This document shows positions 11,076 to 23,518 of a DNA stretch of 64,000 nucleotides, one piece after another. Position numbers and translations under genes: made by a program. The DNA is taken from NCBI GenBank assembly GCA_947034895.1, contig OX344761.1, forward strand, positions 81,671,839 to 81,735,838. Direction: 5' to 3'. Within the stretch, counting starts at the first letter, position 1. Each line of letters starts with the position of its first letter. Below the pieces are notes generated by a model. That model was not told the origin of the DNA. It did not search any database and worked only from the letters and a program-made list of their open reading frames with translations. The stretch comes from Rhytidiadelphus loreus (lineage: Eukaryota; Streptophyta; Bryopsida; Hypnales; Hylocomiaceae).

Positions 11076-13070
11076 TTACATGCTCTTTGGTAGTAGAAAA
11101 GAGATTCAATTCAATAAGATTGGCAACTCTAAGAGTTTGGCAATTTGTTGCCTCCTTAGTCCTAATGTATTAAAATATACCTTTTCAAAATAATAAAATA
11201 ATAAAATAATAGAAGAAGGTTCATGAGAGCAAATACCTCATTGGTATTGTATGTATTCATCATTTACATTGATCTTTCTTTTTCTTTTATAAGATCAAAT
11301 AGAAGTAGAAAAAGTCTTGAAAGTGATTTTAACCATTTAAACTTTCCAAAATCTAGGAAAAGTAAAAGTAAATATAAAAATAAATAAATAATAAATAGAA
11401 GTATTAGAAATAGAAGTAAAAGTATCAATACAATGTCAAGGCAATTGAAGTGTTCTATAGATCTTCAACCTATGGGTGGATAGGCGTGATGGCATGAGAT
11501 CTCTCTCCAACTGAATTTTTTTAATTTTTTTTTAATTTTGGGTGGTCTCTTTTAAACTTTAATATCTCTCATCCCGTTGCTTGAAACGCCTTGAACTTAG
11601 CTTCTTGCCTAAGCACTGCCCGAAAGTTTTTCCATTGACACCAAGCATGCCCCGTCAAACAACGACAGCTTCCTGACGCTGCCTAGACCTATGGTCTATA
11701 GGAGATCCAAACTATTTATTCTTATAGGACATACTACAATTGTAGGTCACGGTTAATGGAAAATAATGTTTTTAAATAAAGATGATAAAATATATAATGA
11801 ACAAGAAAAATTGTCAAATTCAACAAAAATTTAATCACCAAGTTATTGAAGAAAAATAAAATGTCTATATTACCCATAAACTATCCGAAATAAAATCCAA
11901 TTACTATCTACTATTAAAAAAAATCTTTACAACAAAATGAAATGATTATTTCATTGACATTTGGTGTGAACAAAAGGGTGGAGAGGTCATTTTATAATGA
12001 AATCCATTGTCTATCATGAGTCCTTAAAGAGTATGGGACAATTTGAAGATGAGAGCTTGACCGCTCATTGTCAAAAACACAAGAATTTATTGTGTTCAAA
12101 GTGAAATTTCAAACATCATTTTGGTATAGTAGGATAATTTTTTTCAAAAAAAGGTGAACTGAAAAAAGTTGTGGAATCAAGATAACTTTCAACTTCCAAG
12201 ATCCGTACATGTGTGATTTTGACCCTCCCCAATAGTTATGGACAAAATTCAAAAATGATATTTGCAAATGTCAAAGATATTGTCCCTTTGAAATTTGTCC
12301 ATAACATTTGATTTGAGCCTCAAAATCTCAAATGAATTTTTCTAGATGAAATTTAGCTTGATTCTTTTACATCAACTTCATTCAAAGTTTTTTGAAAAAA
12401 GTTATTCTACTACCGTATACCTAAATGAGGTCTGAAGTTCCATTTTTAACACAATTCCTACTATTGACTTAACTACAAGCAGTTGATGAAGCTCCTACTA
12501 ATCCTAATACCCTGTATGGATTGTTTTACTTCTTACCACCCCACTTATATAAATTACTCTTCTTCTCATTCAAAACTCACCAAATTCGATGGCTTTCGAA
12601 GTGACTTGTTGAATAATTTTGATATCTACTTGAATTTAATGTTGAATTTTTATTAATTAATTTCGAAATTGTAAAATTTGCTTGGATTTCATTAATTATC
12701 CAGCATCAATGTGCTGAACCTGCCCTTATAGCTACTTTATGTAAAAAGTCCAAACAATTTACAAAAAAAAGCTTCTCAAGGCGGAAGGGGGGGCCTAACA
12801 ACTTTAAAAGTCAGGGCCGGGTTGTCTGCTGATGATAAAGGTCAAGTCAGTCGCTGGCAACTTTGGCGGGCTGTCCAATCCCAAGGCAACGTGTCGTTGT
12901 CGGAAACTTCAAGGCCACGTGGACTGCGCCACAAAAGGTCGCCTCCACGCCAGGATAACTTAACGGATGACAGTTTGTCACATGGACCTGGATGGATGAT
13001 AGTTTTCATATGGATGGAAACTACTGGATAGAAGAACTCATCAGTCCTCCCCTTGGTTTGGATTCAAACC
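11076..13070. other. Intergenic DNA, no gene seen
   Basis: AT-rich, with a GC-richer island at about 12780-13030 that has an open frame but no recognisable protein; perhaps an old repeat remnant. Confidence 0.4.
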
Positions 13071-13765
13071 CTAAACCCTCGATTTGCTACAAATAAAGGG
13101 AACTACACCTGAAATCGCACAAATAAACAATTTAGCAACTCATGGTTCCCATTAGTGGATTTTTTTTGGTGGGGTCTTGTTGGAAATCAAAAGGGGATTC
13201 TAGATTCTCTTAGAATGCATTTTTTGGACACTGAATGAATAAATTATAAATTTTCAAAAATAATGAAATAGGATTTAGGGTAACCAACTATACACTCTCA
13301 TAAATAGTAGAAGCACATATTAAGCAAGAATCTAGACTGTGCAACTTTAGAAAGCGGTTGAAATTAGGTGTAGTTGAAACCGATACCGATAGTAAGCTTA
13401 TTATTCTTGCATACGGGGTTTGGGAGTTTGACTTCAAATTAATTGTCCACTAAAGGTAATAGGCTCAAAATCACACAAGCTCTAAAACTGCCTATATCTT
13501 CAAATGTACACCATATGTACATGTTGCTTTTTCATAGCCTTTAGCAATGTACAAAAGATGTACATTTTAGGAGGTGGGTGATTTTAGAACCCTATGCCAT
13601 TTCAGCTTCAAAATTTAAAAAAAAATCCTACAAAGCTCCAAAAAGTATGAAACGACTTGGGTTAGATGCCAATTCCACTTGTCTCTCAAGGAAAATTTTC
13701 TGAAAATTATTTCAAGAAGCTTCGCCTCCCCAAAATTCAGTTTCAGCTAAAAAGAAATATCAATG
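13071..13765 (-). repeat. Dispersed repeat, inverted copy
   Basis: Matches the 37.9-39.05 kb and 19.1-19.7 kb copies in reverse complement. It opens with GAACTACACCTGAAATCGCAC and contains GGGGTCTTGTTGG and GATTCTCTTAGAATGC. It ends with the reversed core AAGTATGAAACGACTTGGG. There are no obvious terminal inverted repeats, no target duplication and no protein. Confidence 0.65.
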
Positions 13766-13959
13766 AAGCATGTTCCACTGTCTGCTGAAATCATGGAGCT
13801 ATCTCTCTCATCAAACCCTAATTTGATTGTCAGAATTGAATAATAGCAATGCCGATGATCCCAAGCATGCATTTGACTCCTGGGATTGACTGTATCTAAA
13901 GGGGCAACTTTCGTTCAAGAGAATCAGGCACATTTCTTCAGTTGGGTTTCATTTGCAAA

Positions 13960-14945
13960 TTCCTTGGGGTTCTACAACATGTGTGTCTGTCACCCTCTCC
14001 GTTGCAAATCATCAATCCCGTCGCCTTATTAATTCTTCGGCAACGTTGAGCTCCGTGGCTGTTGAATTCAACTCTTGGATATGGACACGTTCATTCAACG
14101 AGATTTCATGAATCGGGAGGAATCAATTGTTTTTACAAAGTTCTGGGAATTGGCTCGCCGAAACAATTTCAATTAACGGATTTGGGATACATTCGTAGGA
14201 GATTGTTGTTTTCGCTGATTGTAGAAAGACGTCGACGGTGATTTTGGATTGGTATGTGAAATTTGAGACTGAAAGTTAAGAACAGGGTTGATGATTTCTG
14301 TGGGTTGATCGTTTCGGTGAAATCTTGCAAGAATTTAGATTTGACATGCGTGTCCTCTCATTGCAATTCGTGGCTACGCTCATCTAAGACGATTTTATGA
14401 ATTGGTGTGGATTGAAATCTCTCTCTCTTTTTTTTCACTCTGTGATTATTGGCCCGACAGTGCAATTTCAATGCTACGAATCTGGAGTTCATTCGTAGGA
14501 GTCTTTGTTTTCCCGGAGTGTGGAAAGACATCGGCGGCGATTTTGGATGGGTATGTAAAATTTGAGACTTAAAGAACAGGGTTGATGATCATTTGGGTAA
14601 AATCTTTGTTAGGGTTTATGTGTTTCTTGCGAGAATTTAGGTTGAGAACTTATTTTGTTGAATTTTGATTAGACTTTGCGTGTCTGCTCATTTCAACTCA
14701 TGACTGCTTATTCAACAGTTTTTTGCAGATCTAAGTCTTTGTGCTACCATTTCATCTCTGTGTTTCAGTTTCTGAAATTGGTTCTTAGGTACAATTTCAA
14801 CGTTTTGAATTCTGAATACATTCGCAGATGTATCCTTTTCTCATGTTCCGAGTATAGGAAGATATTGGTGATAATTTTGGATTGGCATGTGAAACCTTAC
14901 TAGGTTGATGATTTCTGCATTATCATTTTCTTGAAATCTTTGCTA
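13960..14945 (+). repeat. Triplicated leader-like block of about 300 bp units
   Basis: Three diverged head-to-tail units. Anchors are GATTTTGGATTGGTATGTG near 14241, GATTTTGGATGGGTATGTA near 14539 and AATTTTGGATTGGCATGTG near 14873, preceded each time by CATTCG(T/C)AG and a GAGTGTGGAAAGA-like phrase and followed in the first two by GAACAGGGTTGATGAT. Each unit has a splice-donor-like G|GTATGT or its relic. The style (GC-richer, CTAGGGTTT boxes) resembles a plant 5' leader or promoter, but no plus-strand coding gene follows. A 22-codon open frame (14990-15058) lies just downstream and is not supported as a gene. Confidence 0.55.
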
Positions 14946-15166
14946 GGGTTTACGTGTCTCTGGTATGCAATTTAAAAAATTTCATTCAAATGGAAAAGAG
15001 GCGCCCGAAATTTGTTCGGCAAATAGCAATGGCTATCAGATACTGCAATCTCTCATAACGAAACAAAACTGACTTAGTTCATGGACAAGGATACACAAGG
15101 ACTATATCAAGCACTACATCAGATAACACAATGTTAAACACAAATATAATATTTTCTCTGAAAAGA

Positions 15167-18100
15167 TTAAGATTTTTGCTTCCAAGCTTCCCATAAAGAT
15201 ACCAAGTCTACATTGCCACCTGAAAGCACTACGCCTACGTTCTTCCCTTGGAGATAACTGATCTTTTTGGATAGCAAAACGGCAAGTCCAATGGCACCAC
15301 TGGGCTCCACGGTCAATTTCAAAACCTCAAAACACAACTTCGCAGCTGCAATAATATCCTCGTCATCAACGGTGATGACCTCACTTACAAGATCACGCAC
15401 CACAGGCCTGCAGACGACGATCAGCAAACTACCTATTAGAGATTTATCCTATTCGTGACGGTGCAATAGTAGAGTCACTGCAAATTTAGAAGAAGAGGTT
15501 TCACATAATTTGCCAAGAAGAAAGGAAAGGAAATTCACCAAGTTTACCATGTAAGGTCACCCAATGAAGCTCGTAGCCCATCTGCGATGGTGTTGGGACG
15601 CAGCATGGGAATAACATGCCCGGCAGCCTTGGACTGAGCTGCGTCATCTGCTCCTGATGGTTCGGCTGCAATGATTTGGATACTAGGCTTCAGAGCCTTG
15701 GCAGCAAGGGAAATTCCAGATATTAGACCTCCTCCTGTCGCACAAAAATAACATAACATTCGTGAGTGGTAGTCGCATGGCACTTTTCGAGAACATTGTC
15801 AACTAAGAGTTATTTAGAGCAAAGTCATACCCATCAGAGAAAATCAACAAAAAATTGTAACATATTCTCGCATGTGAAACCAATGGTCCCTCGGCTTGAG
15901 GAGCTCGAACTAGCTCAAATTTGCAAAATAAATGTGTCGGATTCACTTTCATGCCGATTCAGAAGGGTTGAACAAAGGCTCTCCAGAATACTACGAATGT
16001 GACAACTTCAAGAGTAGAAATCTGCTTGAAAATGCCAATCCCAATACCGGCAAAACCGTTTGAGCACATGCTCCTAAAGCTGCAGAGATCCTGGATTTCG
16101 TACTAAAACGGGATAAGGCAAAATAGTGTATATCATAACTCTATTTGGCTGTGCCATTCAATTGCTAGTCATGAAGATTACATGTGCTTCTGGATAAGCT
16201 TACCACTGATGGGAACAATGATGACGTCCAGCTGCGGCACTTGCTCCAAAAATTCCAGCGCTACTGTGCCTTGCCCACTACAATCACACAAAACGATTCC
16301 GCAAAGTTAACCCCTAAGTCCCCAAATGATCAGAAGTGGGTACGCCCACAGCTATAGGAACTGGAACAATCATTTTAAAAGCCTACAAGGAAGGTATACA
16401 CTGTATCAGGAGAAAAGATATCATATCCTACACTTTGGGATAATGGAAACATGTTTTGAAAGAATTATCGATTCTTAGCTTCTCCCAAGGTAAACTTTCT
16501 ATACCGGTATATAATTTGGGCAGTTACACACCCTAGACATTGTCCATCATTGATGTAAGTGAATTGAAGACATTAATATCGACAAGGAACTTATACCACA
16601 TTTTCTTCTCAGAAAGCTTCTCAGTTCATAAGTGAAATCAACCACTAAAGGACATAGGATTCCTGGTTTTAAACATGGTCCCCTGGATCAATCATATTGT
16701 GAAAAATCACTGATTCAGATGGGGTTACATCATATATCATTGCACTCACCTGATAATTCGAGGGTCATTGAATGGATGAATCAAGGCAGCACGCGTTTCT
16801 TCTTGCACACGAGCAGCTGTGAGCTCCCTCGATTCAAGCGTGGGTTCACAAACGGTGACCAGGCCTCCATAACGCTCCACACTTTTCAACTTACAAGTGG
16901 GTGCATTGCTGGGCATCACTATGTAGGCCGGAATTCCCCGCATCCTCGCAGCCAACGCCACTGCAGCTGCATGATTGCCACTTCATATCCAGTCGCCTAC
17001 AAATTCAGATTCGCGAGTCATACAAACTTGACTCCATAGAAAGTGGTTACAGACGACAGAGCAGAGATTTCACGGTGTTAATATGATCACTTAGATCAGA
17101 TCATGAAAATACATAATTCAGACAGACAGACCAAATGCTCTGTCACCAGACTCGGTGAAGAACATTGCATGTGTCGATCGAAAAATTAAATAAATCTGAA
17201 CAAAAGAAAGTCCCGAAATTGCCAACTCAGAAGTGCTAAGAAACTTAATCAGGTCCAGTTTGGGCCTCCTGGGTTACAGAGTTGTTCCTTCAACTGACAT
17301 TATCGTGGAGTGCGGTGGAGATGCTCTTAAACTGAAGACACTCACACTATTGCACTCGCACTATTCCCCTATGTAAGTCAAGACTTCCAATTTTTAATGA
17401 CTGACGGGTGTTTCCCAAAGAGACTTATACCTTCCAATACACTTGGTTGGCCTTCATTTAGCAAGTGGTATGTAACATAGTTCTACAACCTCCCACTTTG
17501 AATGATTACACAAGAATTCATCCATTACATTGAGTGAGAATACAATTTGATTTCAAGTGAGTTTCTCTCTTGCACCCAAAGTGATCTCTCCAGCCAGTTA
17601 AATTATTGAGTAAGCTCCCAACGAAAGCACACTCATACATATTGGTTAGATAAACGGACACAAAGAGTATTCTCTACCTTACAGGAATACAAGCACCACG
17701 TACGGAGACAAGACCTTAGATTGATTGCAAGCCACAGCAGACACTGATAGGCTTTCGGTGCAGCACCTCCCGTGCAATATTCTCTTTAGAATTTCCTCTT
17801 CCTAAAGAAAGAATAAATTGTGCATCTACACTGATTTATCCTAATAGTGCAAGTGACACTAATCTACCAAAGTCACGCTATTTTCAAGTAGTGCAGGTTG
17901 AATTAAATACTATTGAACCAATTTCCACAGGAACAAGCAGCTTCCATACAATTGGCACACTTTTCAAGTAAGCTACCTACTCAAACTTCCTCACATATAG
18001 CTTCTGTCGGTCGATTCCAAGTTTCCTTCCCTGCGGTCCGGAGCCAATAAATTTTGTTGTGGTCACACTAGTTTTCTGATTTTCTAGGCGACGCTAACTT

Positions 18101-18554
18101 TCCGCCCTCACTAATAAGAAAAGTCAGTATAGTTGTGAAATCAAACCTGCTGTGAGTGAGAACACCTTTCTCCGCATCCTCATCAGACAATGAAAGAACA
18201 GCATTACAAGCTCCTCGGAACTTAAAAGCACCACTGCAACATTCCACACTCCCATGAATTAAACCAAATCACCAATAAGCAATATCCAATACCGTCCTTA
18301 ACCTCAACCTTAAACCTTAAAAGAACCTTAAACCCTAAAACCCTAAAACCCAGAGAAATCACAAACCACACACACACCGCATACCCTTTTTGCAGAAGTT
18401 CGCATTTGAAGAACAAGCGACAGCCAGCCATCTCATCCAATGTTCCCGAACTCATGACAGGCGTCATGTGAATGTGAGCAGCAATGCGCTCTCTCGCGTC
18501 CCTAATGGACCCCAAGTCTGCTGCGTATGCACCTGAACCTCCATTTCCAGCCAT
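15167..18554 (-). CDS. SR: Serine racemase (PLP-dependent, fold type II), six exons
   Basis: Exons on the minus strand: 18385-18554, 18147-18233, 16750-16980, 16204-16277, 15548-15734, 15167-15407. All junctions are GT-AG and all phases close, giving 329 residues, against about 331 in Arabidopsis and 339 in human. The enzyme converts L-serine to D-serine and eliminates water from serine. Visible active site: KGGAFKFRGACNAVLSL with the PLP lysine K61; HSSGNH with the re-face serine S86; the SGGGLISG phosphate-binding loop (about 187-194); and the AAEPSGADDA divalent-metal site (E212, A216, D218, spaced as in human E210/A214/D216). GLRASLGDLTWPVVRDL and SGGNVDL are as in plant orthologues. No transit peptide is evident, so it is probably cytosolic. 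Threonine dehydratase is the nearest alternative, but it would be longer and carry a C-terminal ACT domain. Confidence 0.95.
16981..18146 (-). other. Serine racemase intron 2 with a dispersed segment
   Basis: An 1166-base GT-AG intron. The part at about 17845-18130 is similar to 35420-35590 in the same orientation (shared ACCAAAGTCAC, GTGCAGGTT, CCAATTTCCAC, CCTCACTAAT), so a repeated segment lies inside the intron. The rest is not recognised. Confidence 0.55.
18330..18351 (-). promoter_or_regulatory. Telo-box-like repeat in serine racemase intron 1
   Basis: Three near-tandem CCCTAAAA units (AAACCCTAAAACCCTAAAA) lie inside intron 1 (18234-18384), close to the transcription start. AAACCCTAA telo-boxes are common near plant transcription starts and recruit Myb/TRB-type proteins; function here is inferred only. 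Confidence 0.4.
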
Positions 18555-18720
18555 CGCTATGGGAATTTGTCACAGGAGTTTCAAAATTTGAGCTCGATTC
18601 GCGCGCGGAGAGTTGCAATTAATGGAGAGATGATATACGCATAAATGAGGAAATTCTTTTTTGAGAAGACAATGGAATTCAAGCATGGATTGCGGAGTGG
18701 GAGAAGATATAGTGAGAAAC

Positions 18721-18960
18721 TGTGGAGGAGAAATTGCGTAGGAGAAAATTGGGTAGGAGAAATTATGGAGGAGAAATTGTGGAGGAGAAATTGTAGAGGA
18801 GAAACTGTGGAGGAGAAATTGCGTAGGAGAAAATTGGGTAGGAGAAATTGCGTAGGGGAAATTGTGCAGGAGAAATTGTGGAGGAGAAATTGTGGAGGAG
18901 AAATTGCGTAGGAGAAATTGTGGAGGAGAAATTGTGGAGGAGAAACTGTGGAGGAGAAAT
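18721..18960. repeat. 14-bp minisatellite, 17 copies, upstream of serine racemase
   Basis: Seventeen tandem units of consensus TGTGGAGGAGAAAT; two units have an extra A. Variants include TGCGTAGGAGAAAAT and TGGGTAGGAGAAAT. Units 1-3 are repeated exactly as units 7-9, which points to a six-unit higher-order duplication. The array starts 166 bp upstream of the serine racemase ATG, within its probable promoter. It is strongly purine/pyrimidine asymmetric. The repetitive open frames it creates are artefacts of periodicity. Confidence 0.9.
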
Positions 18961-19135
18961 TGGGCGAGGACTGATTGTACGGGAGTTCAGAGGATTCCTG
19001 TGAAAGGTGGCTGGCGGGGTGTCCTCGTTGTCTCCGTCTGTATGGCACTGTGGAGTTAACGTACAGAGACTTTCATTCATCAACGCCACCGTGACCACTT
19101 CCCGCCCTTGAATCTCTACTTACTAAACCGAAGTC

Positions 19136-19700
19136 TAAGGTAACTAATAACGTAGGAGGTCCATAAAGCATCCCTTTAGGAGTTTTTATTTTCGAAACAC
19201 TTTTAGATAAAAAAATTTAACTGAAAGAAAAATGGAATTGGCATTGAATCCAAGTCGTTTCATAATTTTTGGAACTTTCTGGAATTAGTTACAAACTTTT
19301 GAAGTTCAAACATAATGGTCAGTAAAAGGGTTCACGTCGTCACATGTACACTATTTGTATATTGATGGTGCATTAAAAGAGTGCAATATGTACCTTTGTG
19401 TTAGTAGATGCTTTTAGAGTATGAACTATTTTAGGACATCCTACTTTATACCTAAAATTAGTGACTCCTTTTTAAAACTGAACTTTCAGTATTCTTGTCT
19501 AAAATGTACTCCCACTATTCATGATTGAAGTCTAGGATCAATTTTAGAAACACCTATTTTCAAGACTTTGAAAATTCATTTATTCATACAAAATCCAAAA
19601 ATGACATTCTAAGAGAATCTAGAATCCCTTTTAACTACTAATAAGATTCTACAAAAAAATTCAATATAATAATGGGAACCATGTGGAATTGTTGGTTTTA
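19136..19700 (+). repeat. Dispersed repeat, forward copy
   Basis: Begins at GTAGGAGGTCCATAAAG, as the 37.86-kb copy does, and shares with it the core TTCATAATTTTTGGAAC, then CTAAAATGTACTCCCA, ATTCTAAGAGAATCTAGA and the AATATAATAATGGGAACC region. In this copy the two halves are contiguous, unlike at 38 kb. No protein encoded. Confidence 0.65.
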
Positions 19701-21549
19701 GATATAGTTACTTTATTTATACCAATAGCTACACAAGTTAACACTTTAAAGACCACACAACTATTTTTGGTTGCAAAAAAAGACAATTTAGGAGAATAGT
19801 ACGAGATTGGAGATGAATTTGATTTGGAGTCATGATAAATAGGTTTTTGCATGAGAATTACACATCTCATGGAACAAATTCAATATGATTTGGAATATTA
19901 AGTATTCTAGGAGCTAGAAAGCTTTATACAACTCCAAGAGAAAAATACACACACTATTATGGCAAAAGATAATTTGCTTAGGTTATGAGAATTTTAGTAA
20001 CAACTTGCATATGATGACTTCATGGCCTATAAATAAGTCCATCCTAAATGATTATTTTGAAAGAATGTTAAATACCAACTTTTGATTTATGAAAAATCAA
20101 GAATACATAGTTCAATCATTATTTTTTTGCTTTTATAATAAGAATATAGTAGAATGTGTTTTAGATCTATAAGGAAGTGGCAACAATAAGTAATACAAAA
20201 GTTTAAACTTTTTGTGAATATTTGAGATTTTCTTGAATTTTTTAAGTTCAAGTGAAGGAAATTCATATCAAAAGACAATATAAGCTTAGAAATTTTGAAA
20301 CTTTCATTGCAGGTGTGCACTAGAGTTTGAAACATCATGATACAAGCCAAATTTCCATATTGTTTTATAATTAGAATTGGTACAATGTATTATAGATTCA
20401 AAATTCAAAATTCTACAATAGATTATTTAAGGGAATTTTCCTAAATTTCAAATCAAAGTAGAATGCACTCATCAACTTCATTTCATTAGTATTGCTCAAT
20501 TTCAAAAAATGATTATTTTTTCAGCTAAAATTTAGATTTAATCTACATAAGTTAGTACAAGTTGCCAAAATACTCTAAAAAATCATCTTTTGTGATTCAT
20601 TTTTTTATCATCTATTTTGATATAGAAGTCAATAATACTTCAAGGAAATCATTTCTTCTAACTTTTGCTTTAGATACATTCAACAATTTCTTAAAAAAAT
20701 TAGATATAAAATAATTTTCTTCATCAAAATTGTTCATTTGAAATCAACCAATTACTACATAGTAGGCACTGTCAAAGTTTAAAGGTTGACCAAGGATGGA
20801 CATAGAGGATTAAAAATGTTCTATAATTGATTTTTAGGAGACCTATAGAAATGATGAATGCATCTATTCATTGTGAAAATTGACAATTTTTAGTTTACTA
20901 CTTTGGTGATAGAATTGCCTCCTTTCAAGAGTAATCTTACTTACAGTCTTTTCAATGACATTCTAAGAATACTAAACACATTTTACCTACTCCCATTACA
21001 TGTTGCCTACTTGTCTCACATATAAACTATCTCATATATAATATGAATGTCTTCCAAGCAATTGAACAGCTAAAGACAAAGATTTTCATTTCATTTATTC
21101 TAGGCAATCAAAAAGTGGTATAATCAAATTTCTACTATCATCCAAAAATGTACTTAATCAAATAAAACTTCCAATGTATAAATGAAAATTAGTTTGCTAA
21201 TCCAAAAAATAGTGAGAAATTAAGTGATTTCATCCATTGAAAGAAGAAGAATCTATTGAAAATTAATCCCCCTAATTATATTTGTACTATATTTTTTAAC
21301 GAAAATTGTTTGAAAAGGAATTTCTATGTAAGGACAAAGCATTCAAGCTCACTCATTGTCAAATGACAGATTACCAAGCAACAAACCTAAACATAACGAT
21401 GTAAAAGTTTCAGTATTTTTCATGCACCAATAATGCAAATGTTTTTAGTTCAAAGAGATTTATAAACTTTAGTGAAAGATGTTGCAAGTATACATCTGAA
21501 TATACAAAGAGATGCATGAGTAGAGGCACCCATAAATAGCACAAATAGC
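19701..21549. other. AT-rich intergenic stretch, no gene seen
   Basis: Short open frames only, all with AT-driven composition. Nothing recognisable. Confidence 0.5.
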
Positions 21550-21886
21550 CACTACACTAATAAAGACATTTAGTGTTGACAACTCTTATTACAAAGCATG
21601 ACACTAAATGTCAACAATCTTGTTAATGTTACCAACACTAAATGTCAACATAGACACTATTTGTCAACTATTGGATATAAATTTTTTACAAAATCACATT
21701 TAGTGTTACATATTATTTCATCAAATTATCATGAAAAAAAATATAAACCTAAATATATGAATTGAAGGATTGTGAACACAACACTAAATGCAAACCAATT
21801 AAAATTTATAGTAGTAGTGTAGTAAAAGCTCAGGTATCACTATTAGTAACATAACACTAAATACCATTACCATTATTAGTGTAGTG
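21550..21886. mobile_element. CACTA-like MITE
   Basis: Terminal inverted repeats CACTACACTAATAA (21550-21563) and TTATTAGTGTAGTG (21873-21886, one mismatch-tolerant edge). Inside are several subterminal copies of ACACTAAATGTCAACA and its reverse complement TTTAGTGTTGACA. CACTA-starting termini with repeated subterminal motifs are the hallmark of CACTA (En/Spm) elements. At 337 bp without ORF this would be a non-autonomous derivative. A clean 3-bp target duplication is not visible. Confidence 0.6.
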
Positions 21887-23518
21887 GGTACAGATGATGT
21901 GATTGGGCCTCAGCCAAAATAATAAGAACCTCCCTTAAGTGGAAGTCTGCAAATTGGAGATCAGCGGCCAGCGGGGGGCTTTGACAGTTTTTTTTAAAGG
22001 GGGTGGCAGAGTTTTTTTAAAGTAGGTGGTGGGTGGTGGTTGTCCAGTGGTAAATACTGCTCTGACGAGGACAAAGTGTTTCTAAAAGGACCGGGGTGGG
22101 TGGGTGGGTGCAAGTGATGTGAGATCTATTACAAAGTGTGAAGTTCAGTCTTGATTACAGGTATGGGGAATGGACAGTCAGCAGAAGCTGTTCCCCAAAA
22201 AATCAGCAAAAATTTATCATACAACGCATTCAGGTCCGAAAAACTTCATGTCTGCAGAAATCCGTTCGACCTGCACACAACAAGATCAAACGAAATGTTA
22301 AGTAGCAGACGTCGATTTCCACAGAAGGACAAGAAGGCGGTCACCCTAAACCGCTCACCTATTGAAGGAATAGAAGGGTCTGTAGAGCAGGCAGAGAATT
22401 TCCTTGCTTACAACTCGAACCTCCCCTCAACAACCATTCACTCTTGACATAAGGCGAAGCGTCTGTAGAGCAGGCAAGAAATACTCATCCTTGCCAAAAC
22501 ACTCATCCTTGGCCTTTACATGAAGCTGGGGTGATCCGAAAGTAATACTAAGGCATCAAGAAGTGAATAACACCGTTTCATAATAAGTTCATTTCTTCAA
22601 GTTGTTCCTCACATATTCTTAAATCAAACTAAAAGTTTCGATTGGCCAACCAAAATGCTTGTGTGCAATGGACTTAGCTAGAGGAGGGATTTTGCATGCC
22701 CAACACTATCCACCCCCCTTGCACCCGTTGCTAGTAAGAAAATCTCCCATGTAGGTACTCATCAAGCCTTCAATTAATGAATAGAATATTTGAATACCCT
22801 ACAGTAACTATTTCAGGTCGATTTTTAGTGTGATTTAAGGAGTCCGAACTGTTATACGACCCTCGAACTTAGCACGTGCAAGATTCACAGGAGCAGTACT
22901 ATCAAATAAGATAAGCGGTAAAAGTGGAAATAGAAATACCTGATGACACTGAAATCGAGGAATTGAGTTCAATAAGGTCAACTGTCTCAAAAGAATCTAG
23001 TCTCCTGATCGATAGTCACTTCTGAAACGCATTAGCGAAAGAGATGCAAAAATGGCGATTCCGGAATCGACTGTAAGATCTGCCAATCCAGATAATGGTT
23101 AGATACAAATGCCGCTTCGTAATAATACAGTATGCGTTGTTCAAGTAAGTACTAAGTACCATTCGACAAATGACCGCCATGAAATCTTCCACCAGAACGG
23201 CTTCAAAGAAAGGGCACCCCTGAGGAGTTGGTCTATACCTTAAATCAGGAGTCCTCGCAGGTTATTCCTATCGAGAAATTGATGATTCGGACGCACTGCA
23301 GGCACAAAAAACGATTCTTTGTTATAAATCAAATCGGCAGACGTAATACAGAATTGAACCAAACACTACCACTGAACACCAGAGTTCTTCCCCCCTGGTA
23401 TATCTTGATGACAAAAACCCTGGTGAAGGTTCTTAAAATACCCAACCACCTGCAACTCTGATAAAGTGGCTAGCTTCCATCGTCTCCAGTGATGCCCACA
23501 ATCATAACAAGACGATTA
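21887..23518. other. 3' flank of the SIN3-like gene
   Basis: Composition is less AT-rich than the surrounding intergenic DNA, consistent with transcribed 3' untranslated sequence of the minus-strand SIN3-like gene. It contains a G-rich tract at 22020-22110. No convincing coding exon was found. Confidence 0.4.
22093..22108 (+). other. G-quadruplex motif
   Basis: GGGGTGGGTGGGTGGG: four G-runs separated by single T, which matches the classical G4-forming pattern on the plus strand. Confidence 0.5.

Noticed and set aside
12822..13031. 69-codon open frame in a GC-richer island
   Set aside because: No recognised family and adjacent to a dispersed repeat; likely repeat remnant.
15167..18554. Threonine dehydratase as an alternative identity
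   Set aside because: Length of 329 residues, the KGGAFKFRGACNA motif, the serine racemase metal-site spacing and the lack of an ACT domain favour serine racemase.
18581..19098. Open frames encoding repeated FLLHNFSS-type or RRNCGGE-type peptides
   Set aside because: They are translations of the 14-bp minisatellite in successive frames; the 14-aa peptide period is an artefact of a unit length not divisible by three.
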